From Aphanomyces cochlioides (lineage: Eukaryota > Oomycota > Saprolegniomycetes > Saprolegniales > Verrucalvaceae), in contig JAHQRK010000025.1 in NCBI GenBank assembly GCA_019828595.1, positions 992,001 to 1,056,000 of the forward strand: a stretch of DNA of 64,000 nucleotides. Direction: 5' to 3'. Made by a program: the position numbers and the translations under genes. Below the pieces are notes generated by a model. That model was not told the origin of the DNA, made no database searches, and worked only from the letters and a program-made list of their open reading frames with translations. Positions 32,255 to 42,863 of this stretch are shown here, piece after piece. The stretch's first letter is position 1. Each line of letters begins with the position of its first letter.

Positions 32255-34844
32255 GGCAAACTTTTACTCGAAGTTTTAGCTCCCTTTCTGACCGAGGAGG
32301 CTGCAATGAATATGCTGCTTGAGGATATGCCAGTTAATATCCAGGACGGAATAGTATATGAACGCATCGGTCATTATTATTCGTGGGCGACTTTTTTGGA
32401 CCCCTCTGTGCCAGTGAATTCCAAAGTGCGCGCAGCAGTTATTAGTCGATTTTTGCAGCATGAATCAATTCAAGCGGCGGCAAGCAAACCCGACGAGGCT
32501 TTGGCATACGCAAAAGATCGATATGGTCGAGAAATTTGGTACGCGACTGATTCACAAACAAGGGAATTCTTCAAGGATGTACTCTTCTTTTGTGCACGAT
32601 ATGAAATATTTGACGGTCCTGCCATTCATGTCAGCGCCACGTCAGTTGTTGTGTATGCATACGACCATGGTATTTGCGAGCAAGCTTTTGATGAACAAGC
32701 TTTAAACGGAATTTTGATCCCTGAGCAATTCATTGCTTGTAATCGAACACTTGGACGGCAAAATGTTGAAAGAAATGCCAAGGATAGCAAGGTAAGCATG
32801 ACAAAATATGGATTGACTCATTATTCACGAAGTACCTCCGTGACACTGAAAAGTGGAGTGAGGAGTTTAAATTGTGGGACAAAGACAAGAATGGCGAGAT
32901 GACAAAGTCCGAGTTTTTGGCGTATTGTCAGCAGAGTTTCGGCGGCGGAACTAAAAGTCGTGTTGAAGTTCATGCGCAACGAGGACGACTACTATCGAGA
33001 AATTGAAAGTCGTAAGCTATTGCAGGAAACAGTCTCGGTGAAATTGATGCCATCACCTCCACTTGCTACATTGCACGAGAGCGCTCAAACGTTAACCCTT
33101 CATGGTGACATCCAAATGAAGGATTACCCCAATGTACTAGTCATGGCTGCAGCCGATCGAAGCTTGGAGGATATCTTCTTGAAGGAACGACCAACTGATA
33201 ATCTAATTCGTGGAATGCTCGAAGAAGTTGCAACACATTTAGCAGAAATTCACAACCGAGGACTTGTGCATGGAGATGTCAAGAAACTCAATGTCCTTCG
33301 TGTCCACAATCATGATTTGAAATTTATTGATTTTGATGCGGCGACTCCAATCGGTCAACCACTGGGATCCAAATTCAGCTCGGGGATTTGCCTCCAGGTA
33401 ATAGATTACTACTTTGATATTAATCATACTGTAAGTAGAAATGTTCTGCAAGTTGGAAACAAAAGAAGATATGGCCTCGCACAAAGCCTATTGGCAAGGC
33501 CAAATACAGGATCTACAACAGTGGAAGAAATTGAAACCTCGTGAAAAGTATGTTGTGAGATCGTTTCGACGTGAGAATTCTGGTGTGTTGCCATATTCTT
33601 TGGTGAACGCAACTCCAGCCATTGACATGTGGTCTTTTGGTTGCATGGTCTATCAAATGCTCAGTGGAGTCGAGCTGCTTCCGACAGATGTCAATCAAGA
33701 TGTCGTCACGGATCGCATTAAAAAAGCAGCGACGTGGACTAATGAGAAACTCAAAGCACGCGTTGAAGCTAATATATCCGACGAACAAGGTCAAGATTTG
33801 GTTCTTCAACTATTGGTTCGAGATCCTGAAAAGAGAATGAGTGCAAAAGATGCACTGAACCATCCCTACTTTACAAGCCGCGTTGACAACACGGATATCC
33901 TCGAGGCACTCGAAAGTATGGAAAAATCTACAAAATGTATGGAAGAAACAATTGAAGCTATTTCCACAGAAACGGAGCTTGGCCGTAAAATTACACTAGA
34001 AGCTACAGAAAAATCAAAATCTGCATTGCAGCAAGCAACTGCTGTTGTTTCATCAGCACATTTCGAAGCAAGCGAAGTCGCAGTACCTTTTGTTGTATTG
34101 CCCTATAAAATCTCAAGTGAAAACAAAGCAAACAACGAAAAGGCGAAAGAATTGGTTGGCTTCATGGGTCGTTTTCAAAATACTTGTCAAAAAGTGATCA
34201 AAGCACTCATGGAGGGAGACTCAGTGGGTGAAATTTTGACTACTTTTATGCATGGCGAGCCATTATATTTGTATTTGATTGACGAAGCAAATGGAAGAGT
34301 TGTCGTGCCGAAAGAAAAGGATGAAGTGTATCCCATTGAAATTCCGACGGACAATACAACTTTTTTCAGCACATGTTTGCCTTGGATTCAACGAGGTTTT
34401 CAAATTTTGAAATTCACAAACGCTATTGGCGACAAGATTGGGATCAAACCATGGGACGCATGGCTCGAGAGTGTTGGATTGAAATTAACTGACGATGATG
34501 ACAAAGGGGACAAGGGGGACAAAGACAGCGACGACGAGAAAGATCCACTTGAGGAGGCAATTGACAGTGTTCTTGAGATGGAGCCGACGATTACTTTTGA
34601 CGTGATTGCACGTGGTTTGAAGAATAGACAAGTCCCAGTCAAGCAAGTCAGGGGTGTGGCGCTGCGTGAATTGAACAAATTTTTGGATGACAAGGACCCA
34701 GAGCATACATTTGCAGGCTTGGAACGTATGTTAACCGATGAAGGCCGTATTCAGTGGACGACAAAGCAAGAATTACCAGAAGACGATGATCAAATCCTAC
34801 AAGATATTCGTGAAGTATTTTCTGCAAGCTCAAAAATACCTTAG
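32255..34844 (+). CDS. Ankyrin-linked protein kinase domain
   Basis: The C-terminal part of the ankyrin gene. A linker exon (32255-32791) precedes an exon with an EF-hand-like loop, DKDKNGEMTKSE (about 32881), and then a kinase-like domain: LKFMRNEDDYYREIESRKLL, the catalytic loop HGDVKKLNVL (about 33270; HRD is HGD, Asp, Lys and Asn kept), and DFD in place of DFG (about 33330). A 41-bp intron (33398-33438) follows, then PAIDMWSFGCMVYQML and RDPEKRMSAKDALNHPYF. The C-terminal tail of about 300 residues contains an acidic/lysine-rich KGDKGDKDSDDEKD stretch. Two problems: the frame changes near 32950, between the EF-hand and the kinase, and the exon frames do not match by one base across the 33398 intron. 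The family is a kinase of the TKL/ankyrin type expanded in oomycetes. Confidence 0.75.
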
Positions 34845-34849
34845 AATAC

Positions 34850-35431
34850 ACTTTAAACGATTGTTTTTCTGAATTTGTAATAGTATTTTCTTTACTTTTG
34901 TTTCAGTGGTTCTTTTTGGGCGATTTTCTTCAATTAGTATTGATCTTTCTTGTTTCTATTAAAATAAGTGGCAATGAAACGATTTAAGTTTGTACTTCCT
35001 CAGTATCTGACAATTTAGAAGTTATGATATGCATTTTTGTGCCTTTATTACTTGTGCGTCGTATTTGGCCAAGTCTTTGGCGTTTGATTTGCTTTGGATC
35101 TTCCGAGTTATTTCTCCAGCAGTGCATAGAGCTTGTAATAAAAAGCAATAAATAGTACGCTTGACAAAGAATCCCTAGTTCTTAATGATGCTGCTGATCA
35201 AGACGTGCGGTTTTATATTGCCACGTGAATCAGCTTGAATAACCATGGATTGAAATGCCTTCAAAGTTTATTCCCTGATCGATTTGCGCTTTCCACAGTG
35301 GCTAGTAATTCAAGCCTTTTCTGAACAATATTGCTCACAGACGAAGGGGGTGTTAATCCTTGGAACTGCAGGGGTCTTACGAATGGCAAAACATTGAACA
35401 TATTCGGTAAGAGCTACAACCATAATTAAAA
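34850..35431. other. Intergenic, no gene recognised
   Basis: AT-rich spacer between the convergent kinase gene and the LRR gene. No open frame of note; it probably holds both 3' UTRs. Confidence 0.5.
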
Positions 35432-36562
35432 TTATTTGTCACCCAAGTCGATTCGTTCAATCGGCAAGGCTAGGTTTCGAATCAGTTTTTGCAGCATTTG
35501 AAGATTTGCAACTGAGATAAAATTATGCGCAAGGACGAGTAAATCTAGGGCTTCAGCTTCTGCAGCAGCTTCAACGAGTGACGCCATCCCAGGACCCCAA
35601 AGATCGTTCGCACGAAGATTAATCTTTTTCAATCGGACGGCGTGTGGAATTGCATCGGCAAGATGTCTGGCTCCTTCATCCGATATTTGATTCCGTGCTA
35701 AATCCACCTCTTCGAGGGAAGAATGTGGCAAAATATGAGCAAGAGTTGCACAGCCTCGATCAGTGATTCCACAACGCTCGACTGCTAAACGTTGGATTTT
35801 CGTATCAATTAGACAAGACGCAAGATGTTCCATTCCGTCTGCTCCAATATCGTTGCCGGAGAGATTCAATTCGACCACTTGAGAGTAAGGAAGGATGCGG
35901 CAAAGACTTTCAAGCGCGTCGAGGTCGATACCACAAGAGGGAAGCTCCAGACAAGTAACACTTGGCGACAGGGCGAGTTCAACCATTTCTGGGAGACGAC
36001 AATGACTCAAGCGAAGCGTTTTAAGACTAGTTGATGTTCCCAAAGCTTCACAAAAGCGTTCAAGTGCGTCCATATCGCAAAAGATCTCAAACATTTCAAG
36101 AGACAACGACGTAACTGGACGTGAAACAAGCCATCTTGTAGCATCCTCAACCATCTGAGTTGTGAGCACTTGATCCATGTCCCATCGGAGATATACATCA
36201 AGGAGGCCAGTGAGAGAAAGTGCAGTGATAGATGACTCAGGCAGTGCACGGAATATTCCAGCGAGCGATGACGCATCGGCCACCGAGAGACTGAGCGAAT
36301 TGATTTGGTGCATGGTTGGCAGCACAGCAAGTAGGGATCGTATCGGATATGGCGAGTTGCGATTTTCAAATCTGTGGCTGGATATTCTAACAACAGGTAG
36401 TCGAGCTAGATGGTCGAACCATTCAGTCAATGGAGTCGACAATTCGCTGGGAAATGGACAGCCGTCGATCGAGATGGACGTGGCAGTGCTCACAATCTCA
36501 AGATCAAACATTTTGACGAGCTCGACATGAGAAAATAGCGACTGAACGGCATGAGCGTGCAA
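35432..36562 (-). CDS. Leucine-rich repeat protein (ribonuclease-inhibitor type)
   Basis: An intact 376-residue protein on the minus strand. From about residue 150 it consists of 27-29-residue leucine-rich repeats of the RI type (SLKTLRLSHCRL, VVELNLSGNDIGADGMEHLA, SLEEVDLARNQISDEGARHLA, LKKINLRANDLWGPG), ending PIERIDLGDK. The N-terminal 150 residues contain less regular leucine-rich sequence. No signal peptide or membrane segment is visible, so it is probably an intracellular protein-binding scaffold. It is not a member of the F-box-like family at 1-16 kb. The ATG at 36560-36562 is the first in frame, and an upstream exon cannot be excluded. It ends tail-to-tail with the ankyrin-kinase gene. 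Confidence 0.75.
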   Translation of the reverse strand: MHAHAVQSLFSHVELVKMFDLEIVSTATSISIDGCPFPSELSTPLTEWFDHLARLPVVRISSHRFENRNSPYPIRSLLAVLPTMHQINSLSLSVADASSLAGIFRALPESSITALSLTGLLDVYLRWDMDQVLTTQMVEDATRWLVSRPVTSLSLEMFEIFCDMDALERFCEALGTSTSLKTLRLSHCRLPEMVELALSPSVTCLELPSCGIDLDALESLCRILPYSQVVELNLSGNDIGADGMEHLASCLIDTKIQRLAVERCGITDRGCATLAHILPHSSLEEVDLARNQISDEGARHLADAIPHAVRLKKINLRANDLWGPGMASLVEAAAEAEALDLLVLAHNFISVANLQMLQKLIRNLALPIERIDLGDK

Positions 36563-36667
36563 TCGACAGGATGGAATCCGGCCAAAGTTGATTTATTTAA
36601 GACAGGAAATATATTTTTCATCAATTCAATGAAATAATTGATTTATAGACCAATAAAATATTAATAT

Positions 36668-37018
36668 TTTGCTGATATATTTTTCGGAACTATATGGAGT
36701 TTTCTCGGTCATGACTGCGGTCATAGTTCATTTTTGGTCGTTTTATGACCAGTATAAAATATTCTGTTTTTTCATTTTTCTTTCACAATAGGACACCGAA
36801 AATCTTGTTTTCAAGCTTAAATCAGGCATCACAAGACATGTAAACTTTTTAATGACCGCTCTAGCAGTCGAGATGGCTCTCATCATGGAGCATGATAGTC
36901 TTGACCTTGGCAGGAGTGATGACAACGAGTGTTTGTATTAGCTTAAAATTAGTATGATGACCAGAGTTAAATATATCTCGAATATTTATTCAAAAACAGC
37001 CAATTTGGAAACTATATC
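36668..37018 (+). repeat. Left terminal inverted repeat (351 bp)
   Basis: It matches the reverse complement of 40686-41036 almost base for base. The similarity ends sharply at GGAAACTATATC. A further shared word, TTTTTATATGGTCA, lies just inside the right arm and about 300 bp inside the left arm (about 37303), so one arm gained or lost about 280 bp. Confidence 0.85.
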
Positions 37019-37331
37019 AGAGATATATTGTCGTTTGGGTCCAAAACTGGAGTTTTGAGATGTTTCGAAAATGTTTAAATTAATTGACGCATACACAATT
37101 TAAGGTTTACGCAAGCATTTTCTCGATCATGAACGTTAAATAGTGTAATTTCAAACGTTTTAAATGTTTGAAAAACATGTTCGAAGCATTCAATTCCTTT
37201 TCACTTGAAATTTGTATGCGTCAATTGTTGCGTCAATTTGCTTGCGTCAAAATTTATTCCGCACGACTCCAGTTTTTTATTAAAACCACAATAGTTTTTT
37301 TATATGGTCATGACCCTGGTTATCAACTACT

Positions 37332-38171
37332 TAGAGCGATGTGGGAAATATAAGACCAGCGGCGGCTCTTCGGTGATTGGTCAGTTTCAAACTCAAGTTG
37401 AAGTCATGGACCTGTGAAATATTTTATCCTATTAAATTGTATATGGGTGTCGTCTCAAGAACAAGAACTTTGTATTTAAAGCTATCATTAAAGTTTATGC
37501 ACTGTGAAAGTAACTAGAATACCTACGATATTGCAAAATGCCATGCATTCAATGAAAAGTCATAGCAGTCATAGATAAAGTGAAAACCTCTATAATTTAA
37601 TATTTACTGTATCTATTTTGAGGATATGTTGTCGAACAATCCCAACAACTATCGCAACCACTCTGAGTGGTGTGTCTTCAGATACTGCACCATGTGAAAG
37701 GTGCTCAGAGGACGTCGTTTTTGTCGTAAGGACTCCATGAAATGGAGAAGATCCTATTGTTATTAAGAAGAGTAAAGTATGATATATTTATTATGCTTAC
37801 TTGAGGCTGTGGAAGAATACACGGTCTCCCCGCACCAGGGGACCTTTTCGCTTGGGCTTGAATGGATTTCAACGCTGTCGCGTCCCATTTTCGTATAGTT
37901 TCGTTTGAGATTCCAGTTCTCGCACAACAGCCTGCATGCCTTCTTCTTCAACGGCACGAAGAATCTTGAGTTTGTATGACGCCGTGTAGGAGCGTCGTAG
38001 CTTACTCAGGCCTTAGTGTTTGTCTGACATCACGTTTGTCACTTTATGGCCATGAAATGATGGCAGGCATCCTGCCAATTATATTTCCTGTTATAATTTA
38101 TAATATCTATTATGAAGGTTCTATTGTAGGGTAGGGTTAGTTGCTAGTCTTATATTTCCCAGATCTCTGTA
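37332..38171. mobile_element. Mariner-type MITE related to 22294-22860
   Basis: The ends are TA followed by GAGCGATGTGGGAAATATAA and, inverted, TACAGAGATCTGGGAAATAT. The right end matches the 22294-22860 element over about 42 bp, and the left end matches it through the GATTGGTCA(A/G)TTTCAA region. About 840 bp, non-coding, so it has extra internal sequence compared with its relative. Confidence 0.65.
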
Positions 38172-38814
38172 TATAAAAGGGAAAGAAAATCTGTGTGTCT
38201 GTGCACACTCAAAATGTCCGTCCGCTCTACCACCATCCACTGGACAAACCAACCCTCCTTTTCCTGTTTTGGGGGTTCTACACTCAAAAATTGTCTTTTT
38301 CAAGTATACCACTCTCCTCACTACACTTGATAATTGTATGTACTTAACGTAATAAAATAATTAAATAAAATGGGAGCTCTCGCGAGAGTCCAGAAACGTC
38401 TGTTGATTGGACGATACTGTACATTTTTAGATGATGGGGAGAGGTGACAAATTGAACGACAGAAAAGTAGACATGTGTCAGTAATGTTCTGATTAAAGCA
38501 TTCGTCGTCATGTCAACCATCCTGCTTGATCACTCATCTCCAAAGGGAGAAAAACCTGCTGACCAGCGACGATAGGTTTAATTTTAAGAAACACTCTCAC
38601 GCAGCCACCGACAAAGGTTTTTCACATAACGTATACGTTTTGTCTGATACTTAGGCATGCATTCGTCCTGAGTCATATGAGGCCTCGACAATAGCTTAAT
38701 TGACGAAAATATAATATAAAACTATGGCATGAAAAATATTTATCCCAGATTATTAGGTTTTTAGGTTCTTAGCTTGACTGTGATACTGTTTCTGCTGTGG
38801 AATGCAAACGACAA

Positions 38815-39011
38815 CAACGGTAATTTCTATTTCTATCAAAACTTTGGTTTTACGGATAAAATTTAGCAATTATGTTGGTTTTCCGAACAATTTCATGTTT
38901 CGAGTTGTTATTTTGGGGAAAAAATAACCACTTCAACCTTTCGGATAACCCAATGATTTGCAAAATATTATTCGTAATATCGATTATAAATAGAAATAGA
39001 AATTACCGTTG
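38815..39011. mobile_element. Small TIR element (about 197 bp)
   Basis: The 22-bp inverted ends CAACGGTAATTTCTATTTC... at 38815-38836 and 38990-39011 are perfect. The interior is AT-rich with paired GGATAA motifs. It is followed by GGGGATGCTCTA, an end type common in MITEs. No target duplication is obvious. Confidence 0.65.
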
Positions 39012-39902
39012 GGGATGCTCTAAGACAGATACAGTATTAGAAAAGGCTGGGTGCTGGGATCGATTAGATGAGTATCACATTACACTAATATCAGCACTAC
39101 GATGCGATAAGGTATGCGCTACATTGCAGTAAATAATGCTTCAGTACGAGTGAAACAATGCTTAATTTAGCTAACGAGAACAATTGTCCCTTCTGGCGAT
39201 TGTAAACCTCTGAGGTCAAGGCCATCTTTGATATTGATTGCCCTGTAATAAGTATATATGTACTATATTACATGGTGATATAGCTTATATTACACGTAAA
39301 CGAACGCCTGATCACGCATAGCGCAACTTATTGTGCCTTTCAAGTTATTTGTCACCCAGATTAGAAACGTAAAGCTGCTTTGAAATCATGGCTAATCTAT
39401 CCCTAAATCTGGACAGTTTTGAACTAAAACGGGATCGTAATTATGTTCGGAGAGTACAATAAGAATACAAATCGGTTGATTTCATGGCACAGGCTGGCAA
39501 TGGTATCGACTTATCAAGACACGTCACCGTTCTCCTCCGAGTGAAAATTGGCAAGGCATTCTCCAACGCATTTCCTTGCTGTGGGTTATCGACAGGGCTT
39601 AACTCATTTGAATTAAAGCATTTTCGAGACATTATAGTAACGGATATTTCGGTAGATTTGCACATTAGAAAGTGCAAATCTGCATGTTCCTCATTATTCT
39701 GTTCATAAATCCAGAGAGCCCTTGCGTAAATCTGACCCAACGAGCCTTGGGGTGACATTAAAGTTGATGAAGACAGTGCTTTATTCTGTTGGCACACATA
39801 TTAAATCGGCCGATTTAACCCCAGATTAGCCAAATAAGTTGAAAAGCACAATAGCAATATGAATAACGTAAACACGACTACTCTGATTGCAGTTCGATGT
39901 AC

Positions 39903-40575
39903 ATATAGTTAGGGCTGCAATGTGCTTCAGTAGTTCCTTCTGTAGGTAGATTTGAATTCTACATTTGACTAACAAACATGCTACCATGAGGTTGATCCAA
40001 GGCCCGATGAAGTTTAGATTGCCGATTTTGTCAGTATTCATCTAAGCTTAATAAAATCATCGATGATCGCTTGAAGTCTGCGCTATACGCTCATGGAAAG
40101 TTGCGTCATAATGGTAAATAAATGTCTACGTCGAATATCTTTGCACTGAGCTGAGTAATGCCGGGTCAAGGCATGCATTCAAAATGAGCTCAAATGATTT
40201 ACATTTCAACAGCTGAATGCCAACGAACTACATGCATGATTTAAACGCTAAGATAGATATTGAAAAGTAACGTCAGATGAGCACAGAACACGATTGGATG
40301 AGCGTGACATGACGCTTAAAGCTTAGTTCAACTTAGCATTGTGATTAAATGAATGAACGTGACTGGAAAGGTTTGCTTAGCGGTAGTTGGGGCTGCAATG
40401 TGCTGTCGTTACTACCAGTTCAAGCTTTGTCGAACTCTATCTAAGGCATAAGTACATACCATAATGCGGTGAATCCACGGTCAGATTAGGCTTAGATAGC
40501 CAAAATGGTTAGTGTTCTTCTACGCTTAATAGAATCTTGGACGAATGCTTAAGTTAGCGCTTCAGGCTCTTAGCG
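39903..40575 (+). repeat. Diverged direct repeats, about 190 bp each
   Basis: Two stretches (about 39903-40090 and 40381-40575) share an ordered series of words: TAGTT(A/G)GGGCTGCAATGTGCT near the start, a GCCxxATTTTGTxAGT-like middle, and CTTAATA(A/G)AATC near the end. They are non-coding and lie inside the large inverted-repeat element. Confidence 0.45.
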
Positions 40576-40685
40576 AAACCAGCTGACATATGGCAAATCA
40601 ATAACCATGCCACGTCAACTCACCTTGCCACCCCCGGGCGAAGCCGGGTCAAAGGCACTAGTGACCATATAAAAAAAATATCAGA

Positions 40686-41036
40686 GATATAGTTTCCAAA
40701 TTGGCTGTTTTTGAATAAATATTCGAGATATATTTAACTCTGGTCATCATACTAATTTTAAGCTAATACAAACACTCGTTGTCATCACTCCTGCCAAGGT
40801 CAAGACTATCATGCTCCATGATGAGAGCCATCTCGACTGCTAGAGCGGTCATTAAAAAGTTTACATGTCTTGTGATGCCTGATTTAAGCTTGAAAACAAG
40901 ATTTTCGGTGTCCTATTGTGAAAGAAAAATGAAAAAACAGAATATTTTATACTGGTCATAAAACGACCAAAAATGAACTATGACCGCAGTCATGACCGAG
41001 AAAACTCCATATAGTTCCGAAAAATATATCTGCAAA
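40686..41036 (-). repeat. Right terminal inverted repeat (351 bp)
   Basis: Inverted partner of 36668-37018. Its outer end lies about 280 bp upstream of the phosphate transporter start, so the element borders that gene's promoter. Confidence 0.85.
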
Positions 41037-41314
41037 GTATATTTTTATTGATGTCAAGAGGAGCACATCGGCTGTAGTGACTTTGAAATCAACTCCAACG
41101 TACTTTGCGAAGAAGATACAGAGAAACTCAGCTAAGGCTGGCAGAAAGCTCTGGTTTGAAGTGGCAAGCTCGGGACTCTGCTCTTCTCCATTTGGGCAAA
41201 GTCTTCGTGAAGAAGTCGATCTTCATGCAAGTCAACTTCCATCCGAATCTGGCGTCTAAAAATAGCCAAGAGGTTTCATGAGTATCACTTGTCAGTTGGG
41301 AGTGTTCGTTCTGC

Positions 41315-42843
41315 ATGGTGCCGTGGTCCAAGTTCCTCGTGCGAGGCCTTGGTTTCTTCAACGATGCGTACGATCTCTTCGTCATGAACGTCGTCAACGT
41401 CGTGCTCGAAGAACAGTATGGCTCGGATGTCTACACGCCAGCTCTCAAAGGTGCAGTGTCTGCCGCGGCGCTCATTGGCGCTGTCATCGGGCAGATTGTC
41501 TTTGGCTATCTCGCTGACATCCTTGGACGGCGAATCAATATGATTATCACGTGCGGAATCCTCATTCTCGGCGGGGTCATCTGCGCTTTGGCCAGTGGTG
41601 GCTCTCCTACGAACACCCTGTGGATCCTCGTCGTCGCCCGTGGTATTCTCGGCGTTGGCATCGGTGGCGAATATCCTCTTGCAGCGTCCGCATCGGCTGA
41701 AGATGCGTCGTCCGTCACAGAGCGCAACCAACGCGTCGCTTTGACCTTCTCGCTCCAGGGAGTGGGCTGTTTGACCGCGGCCATCATGGGCAATATGTAC
41801 GTTGCTGCGTACGCGTCAGGGCCACGTGGCTCAGCATCGAAAGGAGACCTGGAGTTCATTTGGCGAAGTTTGTTTGGCATTGGGATCATTCCGTCCGCCT
41901 TGGTCTTTTTCTTTCGCTACAGAGCCGAGGAAACCGTTGCGTTTGCCGCGCAGACGAACCAGCAATCCAAGAGAATCCCGCTCATGTTTGTCGTCAAAGT
42001 CTATGGCCGATGGCTTCTTGGCACGGCAGGCACGTGGTTCCTCTTTGACATCGTCTTTTATGCGCAGAATCTCTTTTCCGCGACGATTTTGTCTGTCGTC
42101 GGCATCACAGAGCCAACTCTGATGCATGTCACGACGCAGAATATCCTCGTCGCCTGTGTCGCTCTGCCTGGTTACTACGTCGCCGTCTACTTCATCAACC
42201 GCGTCGGTCGTCGCATGATGCAAGTCCAGGGCTTTGTATGGATGACGCTGCTATTCCTCATCCTCTCTGGTGTCTGGAACGATATCAAGCAGGACACAAC
42301 GGTACAGAAACTTCCACACATTACCTTTTAGCTAATTTTCATCTTGTAGTCGTTTGTGCTGCTCTACGGTCTCGCGCTCTTCTTCTCCAACTTTGGGCCG
42401 AACATGTCAACGTTTGTCCTGCCAACGGAAATGTTTCCAACGCCAATTCGTGCGCGTTGTCATGGATTTTCCGCCGCGATGGGGAAACTCGGTGCTGCCA
42501 TTGGATCTTATGGCTTTGCCGCGACTGGCCATAACTCTGGTAAGCTTTCCATCGTCGAATCCGTCACGATATTGACAATACTGCAGATAGCATTGGCACG
42601 ACGTTTGGCGTCTTTGCATTCTTCTGCATGCTTTCGATCCCACTGACGTGGTTCTGCACATTTGACAATCCAAATCCACTCAGTGATGGCGATGCGGAAT
42701 TTGACCGCCGACTGCGTATTTACATTGGCGCGGCGCTCCAAGATGAAGATTTTACTGACGTTGACGAGACAATCGATGAAGAAATCGAAGTCGATATTGG
42801 CTCACCGCTTCAAGTCAAGAACGAGTCGTCTAACGTCGTTTGA
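41315..42843 (+). CDS. MFS transporter, phosphate:H+ symporter type
   Basis: Three exons, 41315-42301, 42350-42539 and 42587-42843, joined by GT-AG introns of 48 bp (phase 0) and 47 bp (phase 1, creating an Asp codon); the frame is kept through both. The product of about 477 residues shows major-facilitator features: [17 protein letters not shown] in the first membrane helix, [11 protein letters not shown] in the first cytoplasmic loop, [18 protein letters not shown] matching the fungal/plant phosphate-transporter signature, a central loop, [14 protein letters not shown], and [20 protein letters not shown]. The acidic C-terminal tail is cytoplasmic. Plasma-membrane uptake of inorganic phosphate with protons is the likely role, though related organic-cation or sugar carriers cannot be excluded. 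The N-terminus is short, and the inverted-repeat element ends 280 bp upstream. Confidence 0.87.
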
Positions 42844-42863
42844 TAATCCATATTTGCTTTATT

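Larger units (their letters stand above)
36668..41036. mobile_element. Large element with 351-bp terminal inverted repeats, no transposase
   Basis: 36668-37018 and 40686-41036 are near-perfect inverted copies, beginning at about TTTGC(A/T)GATATATTTTTC on the outside. The 4.37-kb unit encloses no recognisable transposase: only a mariner MITE (37332-38171), a small TIR element (38815-39011) and diverged direct repeats. A 60-codon frame appears in each arm only because the arms are copies. Long terminal repeats of this size fit a MULE or another large non-autonomous DNA transposon. I could not identify a convincing target duplication. Confidence 0.7.

Noticed and set aside
34400..34693. Ser-rich minus-strand frame opposite the kinase tail
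   Set aside because: Complement of the acidic/lysine-rich kinase tail; composition artefact.
36743..36925. 60-codon frame (-) identical to the one at 40779-40961 (+)
   Set aside because: Identical only because both lie in the 351-bp inverted repeats; no similarity, low complexity and no start context, so not a gene.
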